From: Bradyrhizobium lupini
GTDB lineage: Bacteria > Pseudomonadota > Alphaproteobacteria > Rhizobiales > Xanthobacteraceae
Reading direction: 5' to 3'
Length of the DNA: 64,000 bases
Assembly (NCBI RefSeq): GCF_040939785.1
Contig: NZ_CP162553.1
Location: 3,348,001-3,412,000 of the forward strand
The notes under the pieces are model-generated. The model saw only the letters and a list, made by a program, of their open reading frames with translations. It did no database searches and was not told where the DNA came from. The stretch's first letter is position 1; every line of letters begins with the position of its first letter. Position numbers and translations under genes: made by a program. Positions 17,168 to 27,300 of this stretch are shown one piece after another.

Positions 17168-20100
17168 TCAGCCCACCGCCTTCGGCTTCCCCTCGTTCTT
17201 CCCCTCGGCCAGGTTCCGCACCACCACATAGAAGATCGGCGTGAACAGAAGCCCAAACAGGGTGACACCGATCATGCCGAAGAACACGGCCACGCCGACG
17301 GCTTGCCGCATCTCCGAGCCCGAGCCGGACGAGATCACCAGCGGCAAGACGCCGAGGATGAAGGCGAAGGACGTCATCAGGATCGGCCGCAGGCGCAGGC
17401 GGCAGGCGTCTATCACGGCCTCCAGCCGCGGCTTGCCTTCTTTCTCGATGTCGCGCGCGAACTCGACGATCAGGATCGCGTTCTTTGCCGCCAGCCCCAC
17501 CAGCACGACGAAACCGATCTGGGTGAGGATGTTGACGTCCTGCCCCATGATGCGCACGCCGATGGTGGCCGCCAACAGGCACATCGGCACGATCAGGATC
17601 ACCGCGAACGGCAGGGTCCAGCTGCCGTATTGCGCGGCGAGCACCAGATAGACGAACAGCACGCAGATCGGGAATACGTAGAGACCCGCATTGCCGCCCG
17701 TGATCTGCTGGTAGGACAGATCGGTCCACTCGAAGCTGAAGCCGCTCGGGAGGGTGTCGTCGGCGAGCTTCTTGATCGCGTTGAGCGCGGTGGTCGAGCT
17801 GGTGCCCGGCGCCGGCTCGCCCTGCAGCTCGGAGGCCGCGTAGAGATTGTAGCGCGCGACGCGGTCAGGGCCGGAAACGTCCTTGAACTCGACCACGCTG
17901 CCGAGCATCACCATGTCGCCGGAGGCGTTGCGCGTGCGCAACCGCGAGAGATCGCTCGGCTCTTTCCGGAACGGGAAGTCGGCCTGCGCGGTGACGTGGT
18001 AGGTGCGGCCGAACAGGTTGAAGTCGTTGACATAGGTCGATCCGAAATAGGTCTGGATCGTGTCGTTGATGCCGGCGATGGGAACGCCGAGCTTCTGCGC
18101 CTTGGTGCGGTCGATGTCGACGAAGAGCTGCGGCGTATTGGCCGAGAACGGCGAGAACACGGAGGGAGCGAGCAGCGAGGTCGATTTGCGCGCCGCGGCG
18201 ACAAGCTCGTCAGTAGCCGCGGCGAGCATCTCCGGCCCACGGCCCTGGCGGTCCTGGATGCGGATGGTGAAGCCGCCACCGGTGCCGATGCCGGGCACGG
18301 CCGGCGGCGGAATCACGATGATGAAGGCACCCTGAATCGCGGCCAGGCGTTTGCGCAGCTCGACCGTGATGGCGTTCGCAGACAATCCTTTCTTGATCCG
18401 CGCCTCGGGCTCGTCGAACACTGGGAAGAGCGCCGCCGCGTTGCCGGCCTGCGTCCGCGTCGCGCCGGAGAAGCCGGCGAAAGCGGCCACGCGGATGATA
18501 CCCGGCGTATCCAGCGCGATCCGCTCGATCTCGCGCACGACCTCGGTGGTGCGCGCCAGCGAAGCGGCGCCCGGCAATTGCACGGAGATGATGACGTAGC
18601 CGCGGTCCTGCGCCGGAATAAAGCCTTGCGACGTGGTGGCGATCAGCCAGCCGGCGCTGCCGATCAGCACGACGTAGATCAGGATCATCACCGCCGAATG
18701 CCGGATCACGAAATTGGCGAGGCCGGCGTAGCCATGCGCGAGACGGTCGAACACGCGGTTAAACACGCCAGTGAAAGCGTTCCAGCCGCGTGCAACAAGA
18801 TTCCAGCGCGCGGGCGGCCGTTTCTCCTCGTGGGGGACGAGGAGAAGCGAGGCCAGCGCCGGCGATAGCGTCAACGAGCAGAAGCAGGAGATTGCGGTCG
18901 CGACCGCAATGGTGACGGCGAATTGCTGGAAGAACTGACCCGAAATTCCGCCCAGAAATGCGGTCGGGACGAACACCGCGCACAGCACCAGCGCGATCGA
19001 CACCAATGCGCCGCCGACCTCCTCCATGGTCTTCAGCGCGGCATCGCGCCGGCTCATGCCATGCTCGAGATGCCGCTCGACATTCTCGACCACCACGATG
19101 GCGTCGTCGACCACGATACCGACGGCGAGAACGAGCCCGAACAGCGTGAGATTGTTGATCGAGAAGCCGAGCGCCGCCATCACCGCGAAGGTGCCGACCA
19201 GCGAAACCGGAATCGCGATGATCGGAATGATCGCGGGACGCCATCCCTGCAGGAACACCAGCACGACGACGACCACGAGCAACATGGCCTCGTAGATGGT
19301 CTTGATCAGCTCGTGGACGGACTGCGCGATGAACTCGGTCGGGTTGTAGCCGATATTGAAGTCGAGGCCTTTCGGAAAGGTCTCCTTCAGCTTCGTCATG
19401 GTGTCCGAAATGTTCTTCGCGGTCGCGAGCGCGTTCGATCCCGGCCGCTGCGTCACCAGCATGGCGACCGCCGATTTGCGCAGCAGGAAGCTGTTGGTGG
19501 AGTAGGCGAGAGCACCAAGCTCGATACGGGCGACGTCGCGCAGGCGCACCGTGCGGCCGTCAGAGCCGGCCTTGATCAGGATGTCCTCGAACTGCTTCTG
19601 GTCTTTCAATCGCCCGGTGAAGGTGAGGTTCGGCTGGAAGGCGCGGTCGGCGATCGGCGGTTCGGCGATCTGGCCGCCCGCGATCTGCACGTTCTGCGCG
19701 CGGATCGCGGCGAGCACCTCGGTTGCGGTCAAGCCGAGATTGGCGATTCGGTCAGGATCGAGCCATAGCCGCATCGAATAATCGCGCGCGCCGAAGATCT
19801 GGATGTCGCCGACGCCGTCGATCCGCAGCAGCTGATCGCGGACCTGGAGCAGCGCATAGTTGGAGATGTAGAGCTGGTCGAACGTGTCGTCGGGCGACAG
19901 CATGAACACGACCATCAGGATGTCGGGCGAGTTCTTGCGCGTGGTGACGCCGTTGCGCTGAACCTCTTCAGGCAAACGCGGCTGCGCGATCGCAACGCGG
20001 TTCTGCACCAGCACCTGGGCTTTGTCGAGATCGGTGCCGAGCTTGAAAGTGACGGTGATGGTGAGCTGGCCGTTCGAGGTCGCCTGGCTGTAGAGATACA

Positions 20101-20332
20101 GCATGTCCTCGACGCCGTTGATCTCCTGCTCGATGGGTGCGGCAACCGTGTCGGACACGGTCTGCGCGGAGGCGCCGGGATATTGCGTGGTGACGACGAC
20201 GGTCGGCGGCACCACTTGCGGATATTCGGAGACCGGCAGCGTGGTATAGGCCAGCGCGCCGACGATCAGCAGCACGATCGACAGCACCATCGCCAGGATG
20301 GGCTGGTTGATGGAGAGACGGCCAAGATTCAT
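17168..20332 (-). CDS. RND multidrug efflux permease, HAE1 family (AcrB/MexF-like)
   Basis: 1054 residues, full length for a trimeric inner-membrane proton-driven pump. It begins NLGRLSINQPILAMVLSIVL, shows the paired proton-relay aspartates in VGIVVDDAIVVVENVERHLE (helix 4) and the relay lysine in GLAAKNAILIVEFARDIEKE (helix 10), with two large periplasmic loops between. It exports hydrophobic compounds through an outer-membrane channel. The ATG overlaps the stop of the adaptor gene upstream by four bases. No outer-membrane factor and no TetR-type regulator are in the window, so it probably shares a TolC-like channel. Confidence 0.93.
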   Translation of the reverse strand: MNLGRLSINQPILAMVLSIVLLIVGALAYTTLPVSEYPQVVPPTVVVTTQYPGASAQTVSDTVAAPIEQEINGVEDMLYLYSQATSNGQLTITVTFKLGTDLDKAQVLVQNRVAIAQPRLPEEVQRNGVTTRKNSPDILMVVFMLSPDDTFDQLYISNYALLQVRDQLLRIDGVGDIQIFGARDYSMRLWLDPDRIANLGLTATEVLAAIRAQNVQIAGGQIAEPPIADRAFQPNLTFTGRLKDQKQFEDILIKAGSDGRTVRLRDVARIELGALAYSTNSFLLRKSAVAMLVTQRPGSNALATAKNISDTMTKLKETFPKGLDFNIGYNPTEFIAQSVHELIKTIYEAMLLVVVVVLVFLQGWRPAIIPIIAIPVSLVGTFAVMAALGFSINNLTLFGLVLAVGIVVDDAIVVVENVERHLEHGMSRRDAALKTMEEVGGALVSIALVLCAVFVPTAFLGGISGQFFQQFAVTIAVATAISCFCSLTLSPALASLLLVPHEEKRPPARWNLVARGWNAFTGVFNRVFDRLAHGYAGLANFVIRHSAVMILIYVVLIGSAGWLIATTSQGFIPAQDRGYVIISVQLPGAASLARTTEVVREIERIALDTPGIIRVAAFAGFSGATRTQAGNAAALFPVFDEPEARIKKGLSANAITVELRKRLAAIQGAFIIVIPPPAVPGIGTGGGFTIRIQDRQGRGPEMLAAATDELVAAARKSTSLLAPSVFSPFSANTPQLFVDIDRTKAQKLGVPIAGINDTIQTYFGSTYVNDFNLFGRTYHVTAQADFPFRKEPSDLSRLRTRNASGDMVMLGSVVEFKDVSGPDRVARYNLYAASELQGEPAPGTSSTTALNAIKKLADDTLPSGFSFEWTDLSYQQITGGNAGLYVFPICVLFVYLVLAAQYGSWTLPFAVILIVPMCLLAATIGVRIMGQDVNILTQIGFVVLVGLAAKNAILIVEFARDIEKEGKPRLEAVIDACRLRLRPILMTSFAFILGVLPLVISSGSGSEMRQAVGVAVFFGMIGVTLFGLLFTPIFYVVVRNLAEGKNEGKPKAVG

Positions 20333-21534
20333 GATTTGCCACCGGCGGGCGCTGGTGCCGTCTGCGGTGCGACCTTGGCACCGACGCGGGCGCGCTGGAT
20401 GCCGTTGACGATGACGCGGTCGTCCGCCTTCAATCCCTCGCGGATCACGCGCAGGCCCTCGTCGAGCGGTCCGAGCGTCACGGGACGCGCCTCGACGGTG
20501 TCGTCCGGCTTGACCACGAACACGATCTTGCGGGACTGGTCAGTTGCGACCGCAACGTCGGGGATCAGCAGCGCTTCATAGGGCGCGCTGCCGATCAGTC
20601 TGATACGCCCGAACTGACCGGGCAGGATCGAAAGATCGGTGTTCTTGACCACGGCGCGGCTGCGCAGCGTGCCGGTGGAGACATCGAGGCGGTTGTCGAG
20701 GAAATTGATGCTGCCTTCACGGGATGGTTTCGTCTCGCCGGCGAGCGTCACCTGCACCGGGTTCGCCGTATCGCGCGAACTCGGGCGGCGGCCTTCGAAC
20801 CACAGCTTGCTGTATTTGATGAAGGTCGCCTCATCCATGTCGAAATAGATATAGATCGGGTCGAGCGTCACGATCGAGGTGAGCAGCGTCGACGTTCCGG
20901 TATCGCTGCCCTGCACGAGATTGCCAGGGCTGACAAGGTGGCGGCTGACGCGGCCGGTCAGCGGCGCCGTCACATGCGTGAATTCGATATTGAGCTTGGC
21001 GACTTTGAGCGCACCCTCGGCCTGTGTTTCGGCAGCGTGCGCGGCCTGCAAGGCCTGACGGCGCTGATCGACCACCTGCTCGGAGACGGCGCTGGTCTGC
21101 ACCAGGCTCAAACCGCGATCGAGCTCCCGCTTTGCAAGCTCCACCTTGGCACGGGCATCGGAAAGCTGCCCCTCGGCCTGCGTGGCCACCGCCTCGAACG
21201 GACGTGGGTCGATGACGTAGAGCAGATCGCCCTGACGCACGATGGCGCCATCCTGGAATTCGACAGAGTTGACGAACCCGCCGACGCGCGGGCGGACCTG
21301 CACCTCCTCCATCGCCTCGAAGCGGCCGGTGAACTCGTCCCAATCGGTGACGGTGCGCTTGACCGGTTGGGCGACGGTTACCGGCGCCGGCGGGGGAGCG
21401 CTCGCTTGCGAGGCCGGCTGGCCGCAACCGGTGAGCACGAACGCCGCGGCGAGAAGGCCGACGATGGCGTAAGGCCGAGGCGAAACGAAATCGTGCGTTT
21501 TGACAAATTGCTCGCTTCCGTCCGGTCCAGTCAT
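20329..21534 (-). CDS. RND efflux periplasmic adaptor (membrane-fusion lipoprotein)
   Basis: 401 residues from the ATG at 21534, with GAGGACCTGG ahead of it; the frame is open further upstream but lacks a good start. A hydrophobic segment ends in the lipobox LTGC (Cys37), so the mature protein is an inner-membrane-anchored lipoprotein. The adaptor layout follows: beta barrel/lipoyl half motif RPRVGGFVNSVEFQDGAIVR, an alpha-hairpin (SDARAKVELAKRELDRGLSL), the second lipoyl half and a C-terminal membrane-proximal domain. It links the pump downstream to an outer-membrane channel. Confidence 0.9.
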   Translation of the reverse strand: MTGPDGSEQFVKTHDFVSPRPYAIVGLLAAAFVLTGCGQPASQASAPPPAPVTVAQPVKRTVTDWDEFTGRFEAMEEVQVRPRVGGFVNSVEFQDGAIVRQGDLLYVIDPRPFEAVATQAEGQLSDARAKVELAKRELDRGLSLVQTSAVSEQVVDQRRQALQAAHAAETQAEGALKVAKLNIEFTHVTAPLTGRVSRHLVSPGNLVQGSDTGTSTLLTSIVTLDPIYIYFDMDEATFIKYSKLWFEGRRPSSRDTANPVQVTLAGETKPSREGSINFLDNRLDVSTGTLRSRAVVKNTDLSILPGQFGRIRLIGSAPYEALLIPDVAVATDQSRKIVFVVKPDDTVEARPVTLGPLDEGLRVIREGLKADDRVIVNGIQRARVGAKVAPQTAPAPAGGKS

Positions 21535-21813
21535 CCCAGGTCCTCGCATCAAAGCCGCGGAAAAAGCAGGGTACGCCTGTACCCGCGGGCGCCACAAGAT
21601 GGGTGGCAATGATGAACTCTTCAAGACCAAAGCGCAGGCAATGCTCGGAGGAATGCCCTGGCCGGATGACGGGTTGACAGGGCTTGTTGGCCTCTCCCCG
21701 TAAGCCGGGAGAGCAAGCGGAGAGTGCGTTAGCGTCTTCGCACATGACGGGCGGAGCCGGCTCGGCTAGATTGCTCCTCATAAAACAAGACGAATTGTCC
21801 AGGGAGGACAGGC

Positions 21814-22968
21814 GTGCACCAGGGACGTGTCGTTTACGGCGCGATCGAGGAAGTCGTGTTCGGCCACCCCGCGGCCGAGGCCGTGGTCGCCCAGATGGAC
21901 CGGCTGGGGACGCGCCGCGCCTTCCTGATAGTCTCGGGCACGCTCAACCGGCAGACCGACGAAATCGCCAAGATCAAACAAGCCCTGGGCACAAATTGCG
22001 CGGGCGTCTTCGATGCCATGCCGGCGCACACCCCGCGCGAGGCGGTGATCGCCGCCACCAATGCGGCGCGCGAAGCGGGCGCCGACCTGATCGTCACCGT
22101 GGGCGGCGGCTCGATCACCGACGGCGCCAAGGCGGTGCAGCTCTGCCTCGCCAACGGCATCGACGATGTCGACGGCATCGAGCGTATCCGCGTGCACAAG
22201 GGCGTCGCGCCCGAGATGACGGCGCCGACCGTGCGTCAGATCAGCGTGCCGACCACGATCGCCGGCGGCGAGTTCAGCTCGATCGCAGGCGTCACCGACC
22301 GCACCGCCCATGTGAAACAGATGCTACGGCATCCGCTCAGCGTTCCGCGCGCGACCATCCTCGATCCCGCCATCACCGTGCACACGCCGGAATGGCTATT
22401 CCTCTCGACCGGCATCCGCGCCATCGATCATTGCGTCGAGGCGATCTGCTCGCGCGAGACGCACCCCTATGCCGACGCGCAATCGGTGAAGGGCCTCGCC
22501 ATGCTCGCCGACGCGCTGCCACGGGTGAAGGCTGACCCTGCTGACCTCGACGCGCGAATGGATGCGCAGATCGGCACCTGGCTGTCGATGGGCGCGCTCG
22601 CCGCTGGCGTGCCGATGGGCGCGAGCCACGGCATCGGTTACGTGCTGGGCGCAGCCTTCGACGTACCGCATGGCTACACCTCCTGCGTCATGCTGCCGGC
22701 CGTGATGCGCTGGAATGCGCGCGACAATGCCGAGCGCCAGATGATCGTCGCGGCCGCAATGGGCTTTCCCGGCCACGCGGCAGCCGATGTGCTCGATGCC
22801 TTCATCCGCTCGCTCGGCATGCCGCGCAGCCTCGCCGATGTGCGCGTCTCGCCGGAGCATTTCGACGCCATCGCGGACGCTGCGATGCGCACGAACTGGA
22901 TCCCGCGCAACCCGCGCAAGATCGACAGCCCCGCTCAAGTGCGCGAAATCCTGCTTCTTGCCGCATGA
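21814..22968 (+). CDS. iron-containing alcohol dehydrogenase (maleylacetate reductase-like)
   Basis: 384 residues from GTG 21814, with a strong AGGGAGGA site. Group III dehydrogenase features are clear: the nucleotide-binding TVGGGSITDGAKA (about residue 92), PTTIAGGEFSSIAGVT, and the metal-binding histidines in DHCVEAICSRETHPYADAQS and GASHGIGYVLGAAFDVPHGY. Such enzymes reduce maleylacetate or oxidise small alcohols with NAD(P)H. It heads an operon with an acyl-CoA ligase and a peptide-type importer, so an alcohol, semialdehyde or ring-cleavage product of the imported compound is a plausible substrate (inference). Confidence 0.82.
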   Translation: MHQGRVVYGAIEEVVFGHPAAEAVVAQMDRLGTRRAFLIVSGTLNRQTDEIAKIKQALGTNCAGVFDAMPAHTPREAVIAATNAAREAGADLIVTVGGGSITDGAKAVQLCLANGIDDVDGIERIRVHKGVAPEMTAPTVRQISVPTTIAGGEFSSIAGVTDRTAHVKQMLRHPLSVPRATILDPAITVHTPEWLFLSTGIRAIDHCVEAICSRETHPYADAQSVKGLAMLADALPRVKADPADLDARMDAQIGTWLSMGALAAGVPMGASHGIGYVLGAAFDVPHGYTSCVMLPAVMRWNARDNAERQMIVAAAMGFPGHAAADVLDAFIRSLGMPRSLADVRVSPEHFDAIADAAMRTNWIPRNPRKIDSPAQVREILLLAA

Positions 22969-22986
22969 TCCAAAGCCGGAGGACTG

Positions 22987-24537
22987 ATGTACCCAGGTCA
23001 GCATGCCCGCCTGCGCCCACTCCAGCCCGCCTTCATCATGGCGACGACCGGCGAGGCCGTCACCTATCGCGAGCTCGATGCGCGCAGCAATCGGCTGGCG
23101 CACCTGTTCCGCAAGTATGGCCTGAAGCGGCTCGACCACTACTCGATCTTCATGGAAAACAATTCCCGCTACCTCGAAGCCTGCGGCGCGGGCGAGCGCT
23201 CCGGCCTCTACTACACCTGCATCAACTCGTTCCTGACGCCGGGCGAGCTCGCCTATCTCCTGGTCAATAGCCAGTCGAAAATCCTGATCACGTCGGTTGC
23301 TAAGCTCGATATCGCCCGCGAGGCGATCAAGGTCTGCCCCGACATCAAGCTGTGCATCGTCGCCGACGGCCCGGGCGAGAGCGAGCGCATCGTCGGCCTC
23401 ACTGAGGTAACCGCCGACCTGCCGAAGACGCCGATCCCGGATGAATGGCTCGGCACCGCCATGCTGTATTCATCGGGCACGACGGGACGGCCAAAAGGGA
23501 TTCTGCGGCCGCTTCCGGAGGAGCCGCCGAAACACAATCTGCCGTTGTTCGATTTCCTGACAAAGCTTTGGCACTACCGCGAGGGCATGGTCTACCTGTC
23601 GCCGGCGCCGCTCTATCATTCGGCGCCGCAGGCCGCCGTGAACCTCACGATCCGCATGGGCGGCACCGCGATCATCATGGAGAATTTCGATCCCGAGCGT
23701 TACCTCCAGCTCGTCGAGCAATGGGGTATCACCCACACCCAGCTCGTGCCGACGATGTTCTCGCGCATGCTCAAGCTGCCGGAGGAGGTGCGCGCGCGCT
23801 ACGACCTCTCCTCGCTCGAGATCGCGATCCATGCCGCCGCGCCCTGCCCGGCGCAGGTCAAGGATGACATGATCAAATGGTGGGGACCGATCATCCACGA
23901 ATACTACGGCGCCACCGAAGGCCTTGGCTTCACCGCCTGCGACAGCGCGGAATGGCTCGCCCACCGCGGCACCGTCGGCAAGGTGCTGCTCGGCGACCTC
24001 CATATTCTCGATGAGACCATGAAGCCATGCCCCACCGGCACGCCAGGACAGGTCTGGTTCAAGACGGCCTCACCGTTCGAATATTTCAACGATCCCGAGA
24101 AGACCAAGGAAGCGCGCTCGACCGACGGCAGCATGAGCACGGTCGGCGACGTCGGCTATGTCGACGAGGATCGCTTCCTCTATTTAACGGACCGCGCGAC
24201 CTTCATGATCATCTCCGGCGGCGTGAACATTTATCCGCAGGAGTGCGAGAATCTGTTGATCACCCATCCGAAGGTTGCGGACGCCGCGGTGTTCGGCGTG
24301 CCCAATTCCGATCTCGGCGAAGAGGTGAAGGCGGTGGTGCAGCCGATGCCCGGGGCCGTGCCGGGCGAGGCGCTCGCCGAGGAGCTGATCGCGTTCTGCG
24401 GGGCGTCGCTGTCGCGGCAAAAGGTGCCGCGCTCGGTCGATTTCGAGAAGGAGTTGCCGCGGCTGCCGACGGGGAAGCTGTACAAGCGGCTGCTGCGGGA
24501 CCGGTATTGGGGGAACAAGGCGTCAAGGATTGTGTGA
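22987..24537 (+). CDS. AMP-forming acyl-CoA synthetase (fatty-acid/aryl-CoA ligase family)
   Basis: 516 residues. The ATP-binding loop is YSSGTTGRPKGI (about 159), followed by YYGATEG, the core aspartate in YLTDRATFMIISGG, GVNIYPQECEN and the catalytic lysine in PTGKLYKRLL near the C-terminus. It activates a carboxylic acid as acyl-adenylate and then acyl-CoA. The N-terminus MYPGQHARLRPLQPAFIMAT is that of the long-chain/aryl subgroup. It lies 18 bases after the iron dehydrogenase gene and before a transporter, so it probably activates the imported acid. Specificity cannot be read from sequence alone. Confidence 0.85.
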   Translation: MYPGQHARLRPLQPAFIMATTGEAVTYRELDARSNRLAHLFRKYGLKRLDHYSIFMENNSRYLEACGAGERSGLYYTCINSFLTPGELAYLLVNSQSKILITSVAKLDIAREAIKVCPDIKLCIVADGPGESERIVGLTEVTADLPKTPIPDEWLGTAMLYSSGTTGRPKGILRPLPEEPPKHNLPLFDFLTKLWHYREGMVYLSPAPLYHSAPQAAVNLTIRMGGTAIIMENFDPERYLQLVEQWGITHTQLVPTMFSRMLKLPEEVRARYDLSSLEIAIHAAAPCPAQVKDDMIKWWGPIIHEYYGATEGLGFTACDSAEWLAHRGTVGKVLLGDLHILDETMKPCPTGTPGQVWFKTASPFEYFNDPEKTKEARSTDGSMSTVGDVGYVDEDRFLYLTDRATFMIISGGVNIYPQECENLLITHPKVADAAVFGVPNSDLGEEVKAVVQPMPGAVPGEALAEELIAFCGASLSRQKVPRSVDFEKELPRLPTGKLYKRLLRDRYWGNKASRIV

Positions 24538-24709
24538 AGGGCCGCTGTCGCCGGAGAAACTTCCCTCTCATCGTGAGAGACACCCCTGCGGCTTTCCGTC
24601 GTCCGAATTGCCGAGAGAGTAGCGGACCTTGACGGTTGCCTCACCGCGCACGCGCCGCTATCGTCGGGACAAACAGGCCGCAAAAGGCCGATGTCCAGGG
24701 AGGACGAGG

Positions 24710-26308
24710 ATGCGGAGCGTACGGGCGCTCGCCGCGACGGCGGCGCTATCTTTGCTTGCGTTTTCGAGCGTTGCACTCGCCAGCGAGCCCAAGCAGGGCG
24801 GCATTTTGCGGATGTACCACCGCGACAGTCCCGGCAATGCCTCGATCCACGAAGGCGCGACCTACTCGCTCAACGTTCCCTTCATGCCGGTGTTCAACAA
24901 CCTCGTCATCTACAAGCAGGACGTGGCGCAGAACAGCATGGACACCATCGTGCCCGAGCTCGCCGAGAGCTGGGCCTGGGTCAACGACAACAAGACGCTG
25001 ACCTTCAAGCTACGCCAGGGCGTGAAGTGGCACGACGGCAAGCCGTTCACCTCGGCGGACGTCAAATGCACCTTCGACATGCTGATGGGCAAGTCGCAGC
25101 AGAAGTTCCGGCAGAACCCGCGCAAGAGCTGGTACGAACAGGTCAACGACGTCTCCACCAACGGCGATCTCGAGGTCTCCTTCAACCTGAAGCGGCCACA
25201 GCCTTCGCTGCTGGCGCTGCTCGCCTCGGGCTACACGCCGGTCTATCCCTGCCACGTCTCGCCCGGCGACATGCGCACGCACCCGATCGGCACCGGGCCG
25301 TTCAAGTTCGTCGAGTTCAAGGCCAATGAATCGATCAAGCTGACCCGCAATCCCGACTATTGGCGCAAGGGCCGGCCCTATCTCGACGGCATCGAGTTCA
25401 CCATCATCCCGAACCGCTCCACCGCGATCCTCGCGTTCGTCGCCGGCAAGTTCGACATGACCTTCCCGACCGAGGTGAGCATCCCGCTGCTCAAGGACGT
25501 CAAATCGCAGGCGCCGAACGCGGTCTGCGTGGTCGAGCCCAACAATGTCGCCACCAACATCATCGTCAATTCGTCCGCGCCGCCGTTCGACAATATCGAC
25601 ATCCGTCGCGCCATGGCGCTGTCGCTCGACCGAAAGGCCTTCATCTCGATCTTGTTCGAGGGCCAGGGTGACATCGGCGGCACCCTGCTGCCGCCGCCGA
25701 ATGGGCTGTGGGGGATGCCGAAGGAGATGCTCGAGACCATTCCGGGCTACGGCCCCGACATCAACGCCAACCGTGAGGAAGCAAAAAAGCTGATGCAGAA
25801 GGCCGGCTATGGGCCGGATAAGCATCTCGCCGTCAAGGTCTCGACCCGCAACATTCCGGTCTACCGCGATCCTGCGGTGATCCTGATCGATCAGCTCAAG
25901 AGCATCTATATCGACGGCGAGCTCGACGTGGTCGAGACCGCAAACTGGTTCCCGAAGATCGCGCGGAAGGATTACATGCTCGGGCTCAATTTGACCGGCA
26001 ATGCCGTCGACGACCCCGACCAGTCTTTCTACGAGAACTATTCCTGCGGCTCCGAGCGCAACTACACCAATTACTGCAACAAGGAGATCGAAAAGCTGTT
26101 CGACGTGCAGTCCCAGGAGACCGACATTAACAAGCGCAAGAAGCTGGTGTGGGACATCGACAAGAAGCTGCAGGAGGACGTCGCCCGCCCGATCATCTTC
26201 CACGCACGTACCGGCAGCTGCTGGCAACCTTACGTCAAGGGCGTGACGGTGATGTCGAACAGCTCCTACAATGGCTATCGCTACGAGGACGTCTGGATGG
26301 ACAAGTAG
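24710..26308 (+). CDS. oligopeptide-type ABC solute-binding protein (SBP_bac_5)
   Basis: 532 residues from the ATG at 24710 (AGGGAGGACGAGG upstream); the open frame before it is not coding. A signal peptide ending LASEPKQGG is followed by the family-5 pattern: TIVPELAESWAWVNDNKTLT, FKLRQGVKWHDGKPFTSADV, HPIGTGPFKF and RRAMALSLDRKAFI. These two-lobed proteins bind peptides, nickel or other organic ligands. Being encoded with a CoA ligase and dehydrogenase, it may take up a non-peptide organic compound. It is the first gene of the five-gene transporter block. Confidence 0.9.
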   Translation: MRSVRALAATAALSLLAFSSVALASEPKQGGILRMYHRDSPGNASIHEGATYSLNVPFMPVFNNLVIYKQDVAQNSMDTIVPELAESWAWVNDNKTLTFKLRQGVKWHDGKPFTSADVKCTFDMLMGKSQQKFRQNPRKSWYEQVNDVSTNGDLEVSFNLKRPQPSLLALLASGYTPVYPCHVSPGDMRTHPIGTGPFKFVEFKANESIKLTRNPDYWRKGRPYLDGIEFTIIPNRSTAILAFVAGKFDMTFPTEVSIPLLKDVKSQAPNAVCVVEPNNVATNIIVNSSAPPFDNIDIRRAMALSLDRKAFISILFEGQGDIGGTLLPPPNGLWGMPKEMLETIPGYGPDINANREEAKKLMQKAGYGPDKHLAVKVSTRNIPVYRDPAVILIDQLKSIYIDGELDVVETANWFPKIARKDYMLGLNLTGNAVDDPDQSFYENYSCGSERNYTNYCNKEIEKLFDVQSQETDINKRKKLVWDIDKKLQEDVARPIIFHARTGSCWQPYVKGVTVMSNSSYNGYRYEDVWMDK

Positions 26309-26343
26309 CGCGGGCGGCTGATGGGTTCGACGGGAGGCGATGC

Positions 26344-27291
26344 ATGTTTGCCTATCTGGTGCGGCGCCTGTTGCTGATGCTCCTGACCCTGTTCGGGATC
26401 TCGATCGTCATCTTCTTCCTGCTGCGCATCGTCCCCGGGAATATCGTCGACATCCTGTTCGCCGCCGCGGGCTATGTGGACCCCGCCGACAAGGCCAATC
26501 TGGAGAAGGAGCTCGGCATCGACCAGCCGCTGGTGGTGCAATATTGGCACTGGATCAGCGGCTTCCTGCGCGGCGATTTTGGCTACTCCTACGTCTCCGA
26601 GAAGCCGGCGCTCCAGGAGATCCTGCCACGGATCCCGATCACCGCACGGCTCGCTGGCCTGGCGCTGTTGTTCTCGACCTCGATCGGCATCCCCCTTGGC
26701 GTGATCAGCGCGGTGAAGCAGGGAACGAGGCTCGACTACGCATTGCGTGTGGTGAGCCTCAGCGGATTGTCGCTGCCTTCGTTCTGGCTTGGCCTGCTCA
26801 TCCTCACCGCCTCGGTGGCGATGTTCAACCAGATGCCGATCTTCAACCCGAATCCAGCGACTTGGCTGGAAGCGTTTGCGACCTATGCCGTGCCCGCCGC
26901 AGCCGTCGGCTTCCGCAGCGCGGCACTGACCATGCGCATCACGCGATCCTCGATGCTGGAGGTGCTGCGGCAGGACTATATCCGCACCGCGCGTGCCAAG
27001 GGCGCATCGGACGCCGCTGTGAACTATCAGCATGCGCTGAAGAATGCGATTCTGCCCGTCATCACCGTGATTGGCATCGAAGCGGCGTTCCTGATCGGCG
27101 GCCTCATCGTGACGGAGACGGTGTTCAACATCCCCGGCGTCGCGCGCTTCCTGGTCGAAGCGATTCGCTGGCGCGATTATCCGATCGTGCAGAACCTGGT
27201 GATGCTGATTGCCATCGTCGTGGTGAGCGCGAATTTCATCGTGGACATGCTGTACGCGGTGTTCGACCCGCGTATCCGGTACACGGATTAG
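26344..27291 (+). CDS. peptide-type ABC transporter permease, DppB-like
   Basis: 315 residues from the ATG at 26344; the longer frame upstream overlaps the binding-protein gene and is rejected. Begins MFAYLVRRLLLMLLTLFGIS, the usual DppB/OppB first helix, and has six membrane helices. The coupling EAA-type loop is QDYIRTARAKGASDAAVNYQ followed by HALKNAILPVI, which contacts the ATPases. It forms the import channel with the DppC-like protein encoded nine bases downstream. Confidence 0.92.
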   Translation: MFAYLVRRLLLMLLTLFGISIVIFFLLRIVPGNIVDILFAAAGYVDPADKANLEKELGIDQPLVVQYWHWISGFLRGDFGYSYVSEKPALQEILPRIPITARLAGLALLFSTSIGIPLGVISAVKQGTRLDYALRVVSLSGLSLPSFWLGLLILTASVAMFNQMPIFNPNPATWLEAFATYAVPAAAVGFRSAALTMRITRSSMLEVLRQDYIRTARAKGASDAAVNYQHALKNAILPVITVIGIEAAFLIGGLIVTETVFNIPGVARFLVEAIRWRDYPIVQNLVMLIAIVVVSANFIVDMLYAVFDPRIRYTD

Positions 27292-27300
27292 GAGAACCTG

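Noticed and set aside
17303..18868. 521-codon frame on the plus strand opposite the RND pump gene
   Set aside because: Antisense shadow of a conserved 1054-residue transporter; composition is Arg/Asp/His-rich without any domain.
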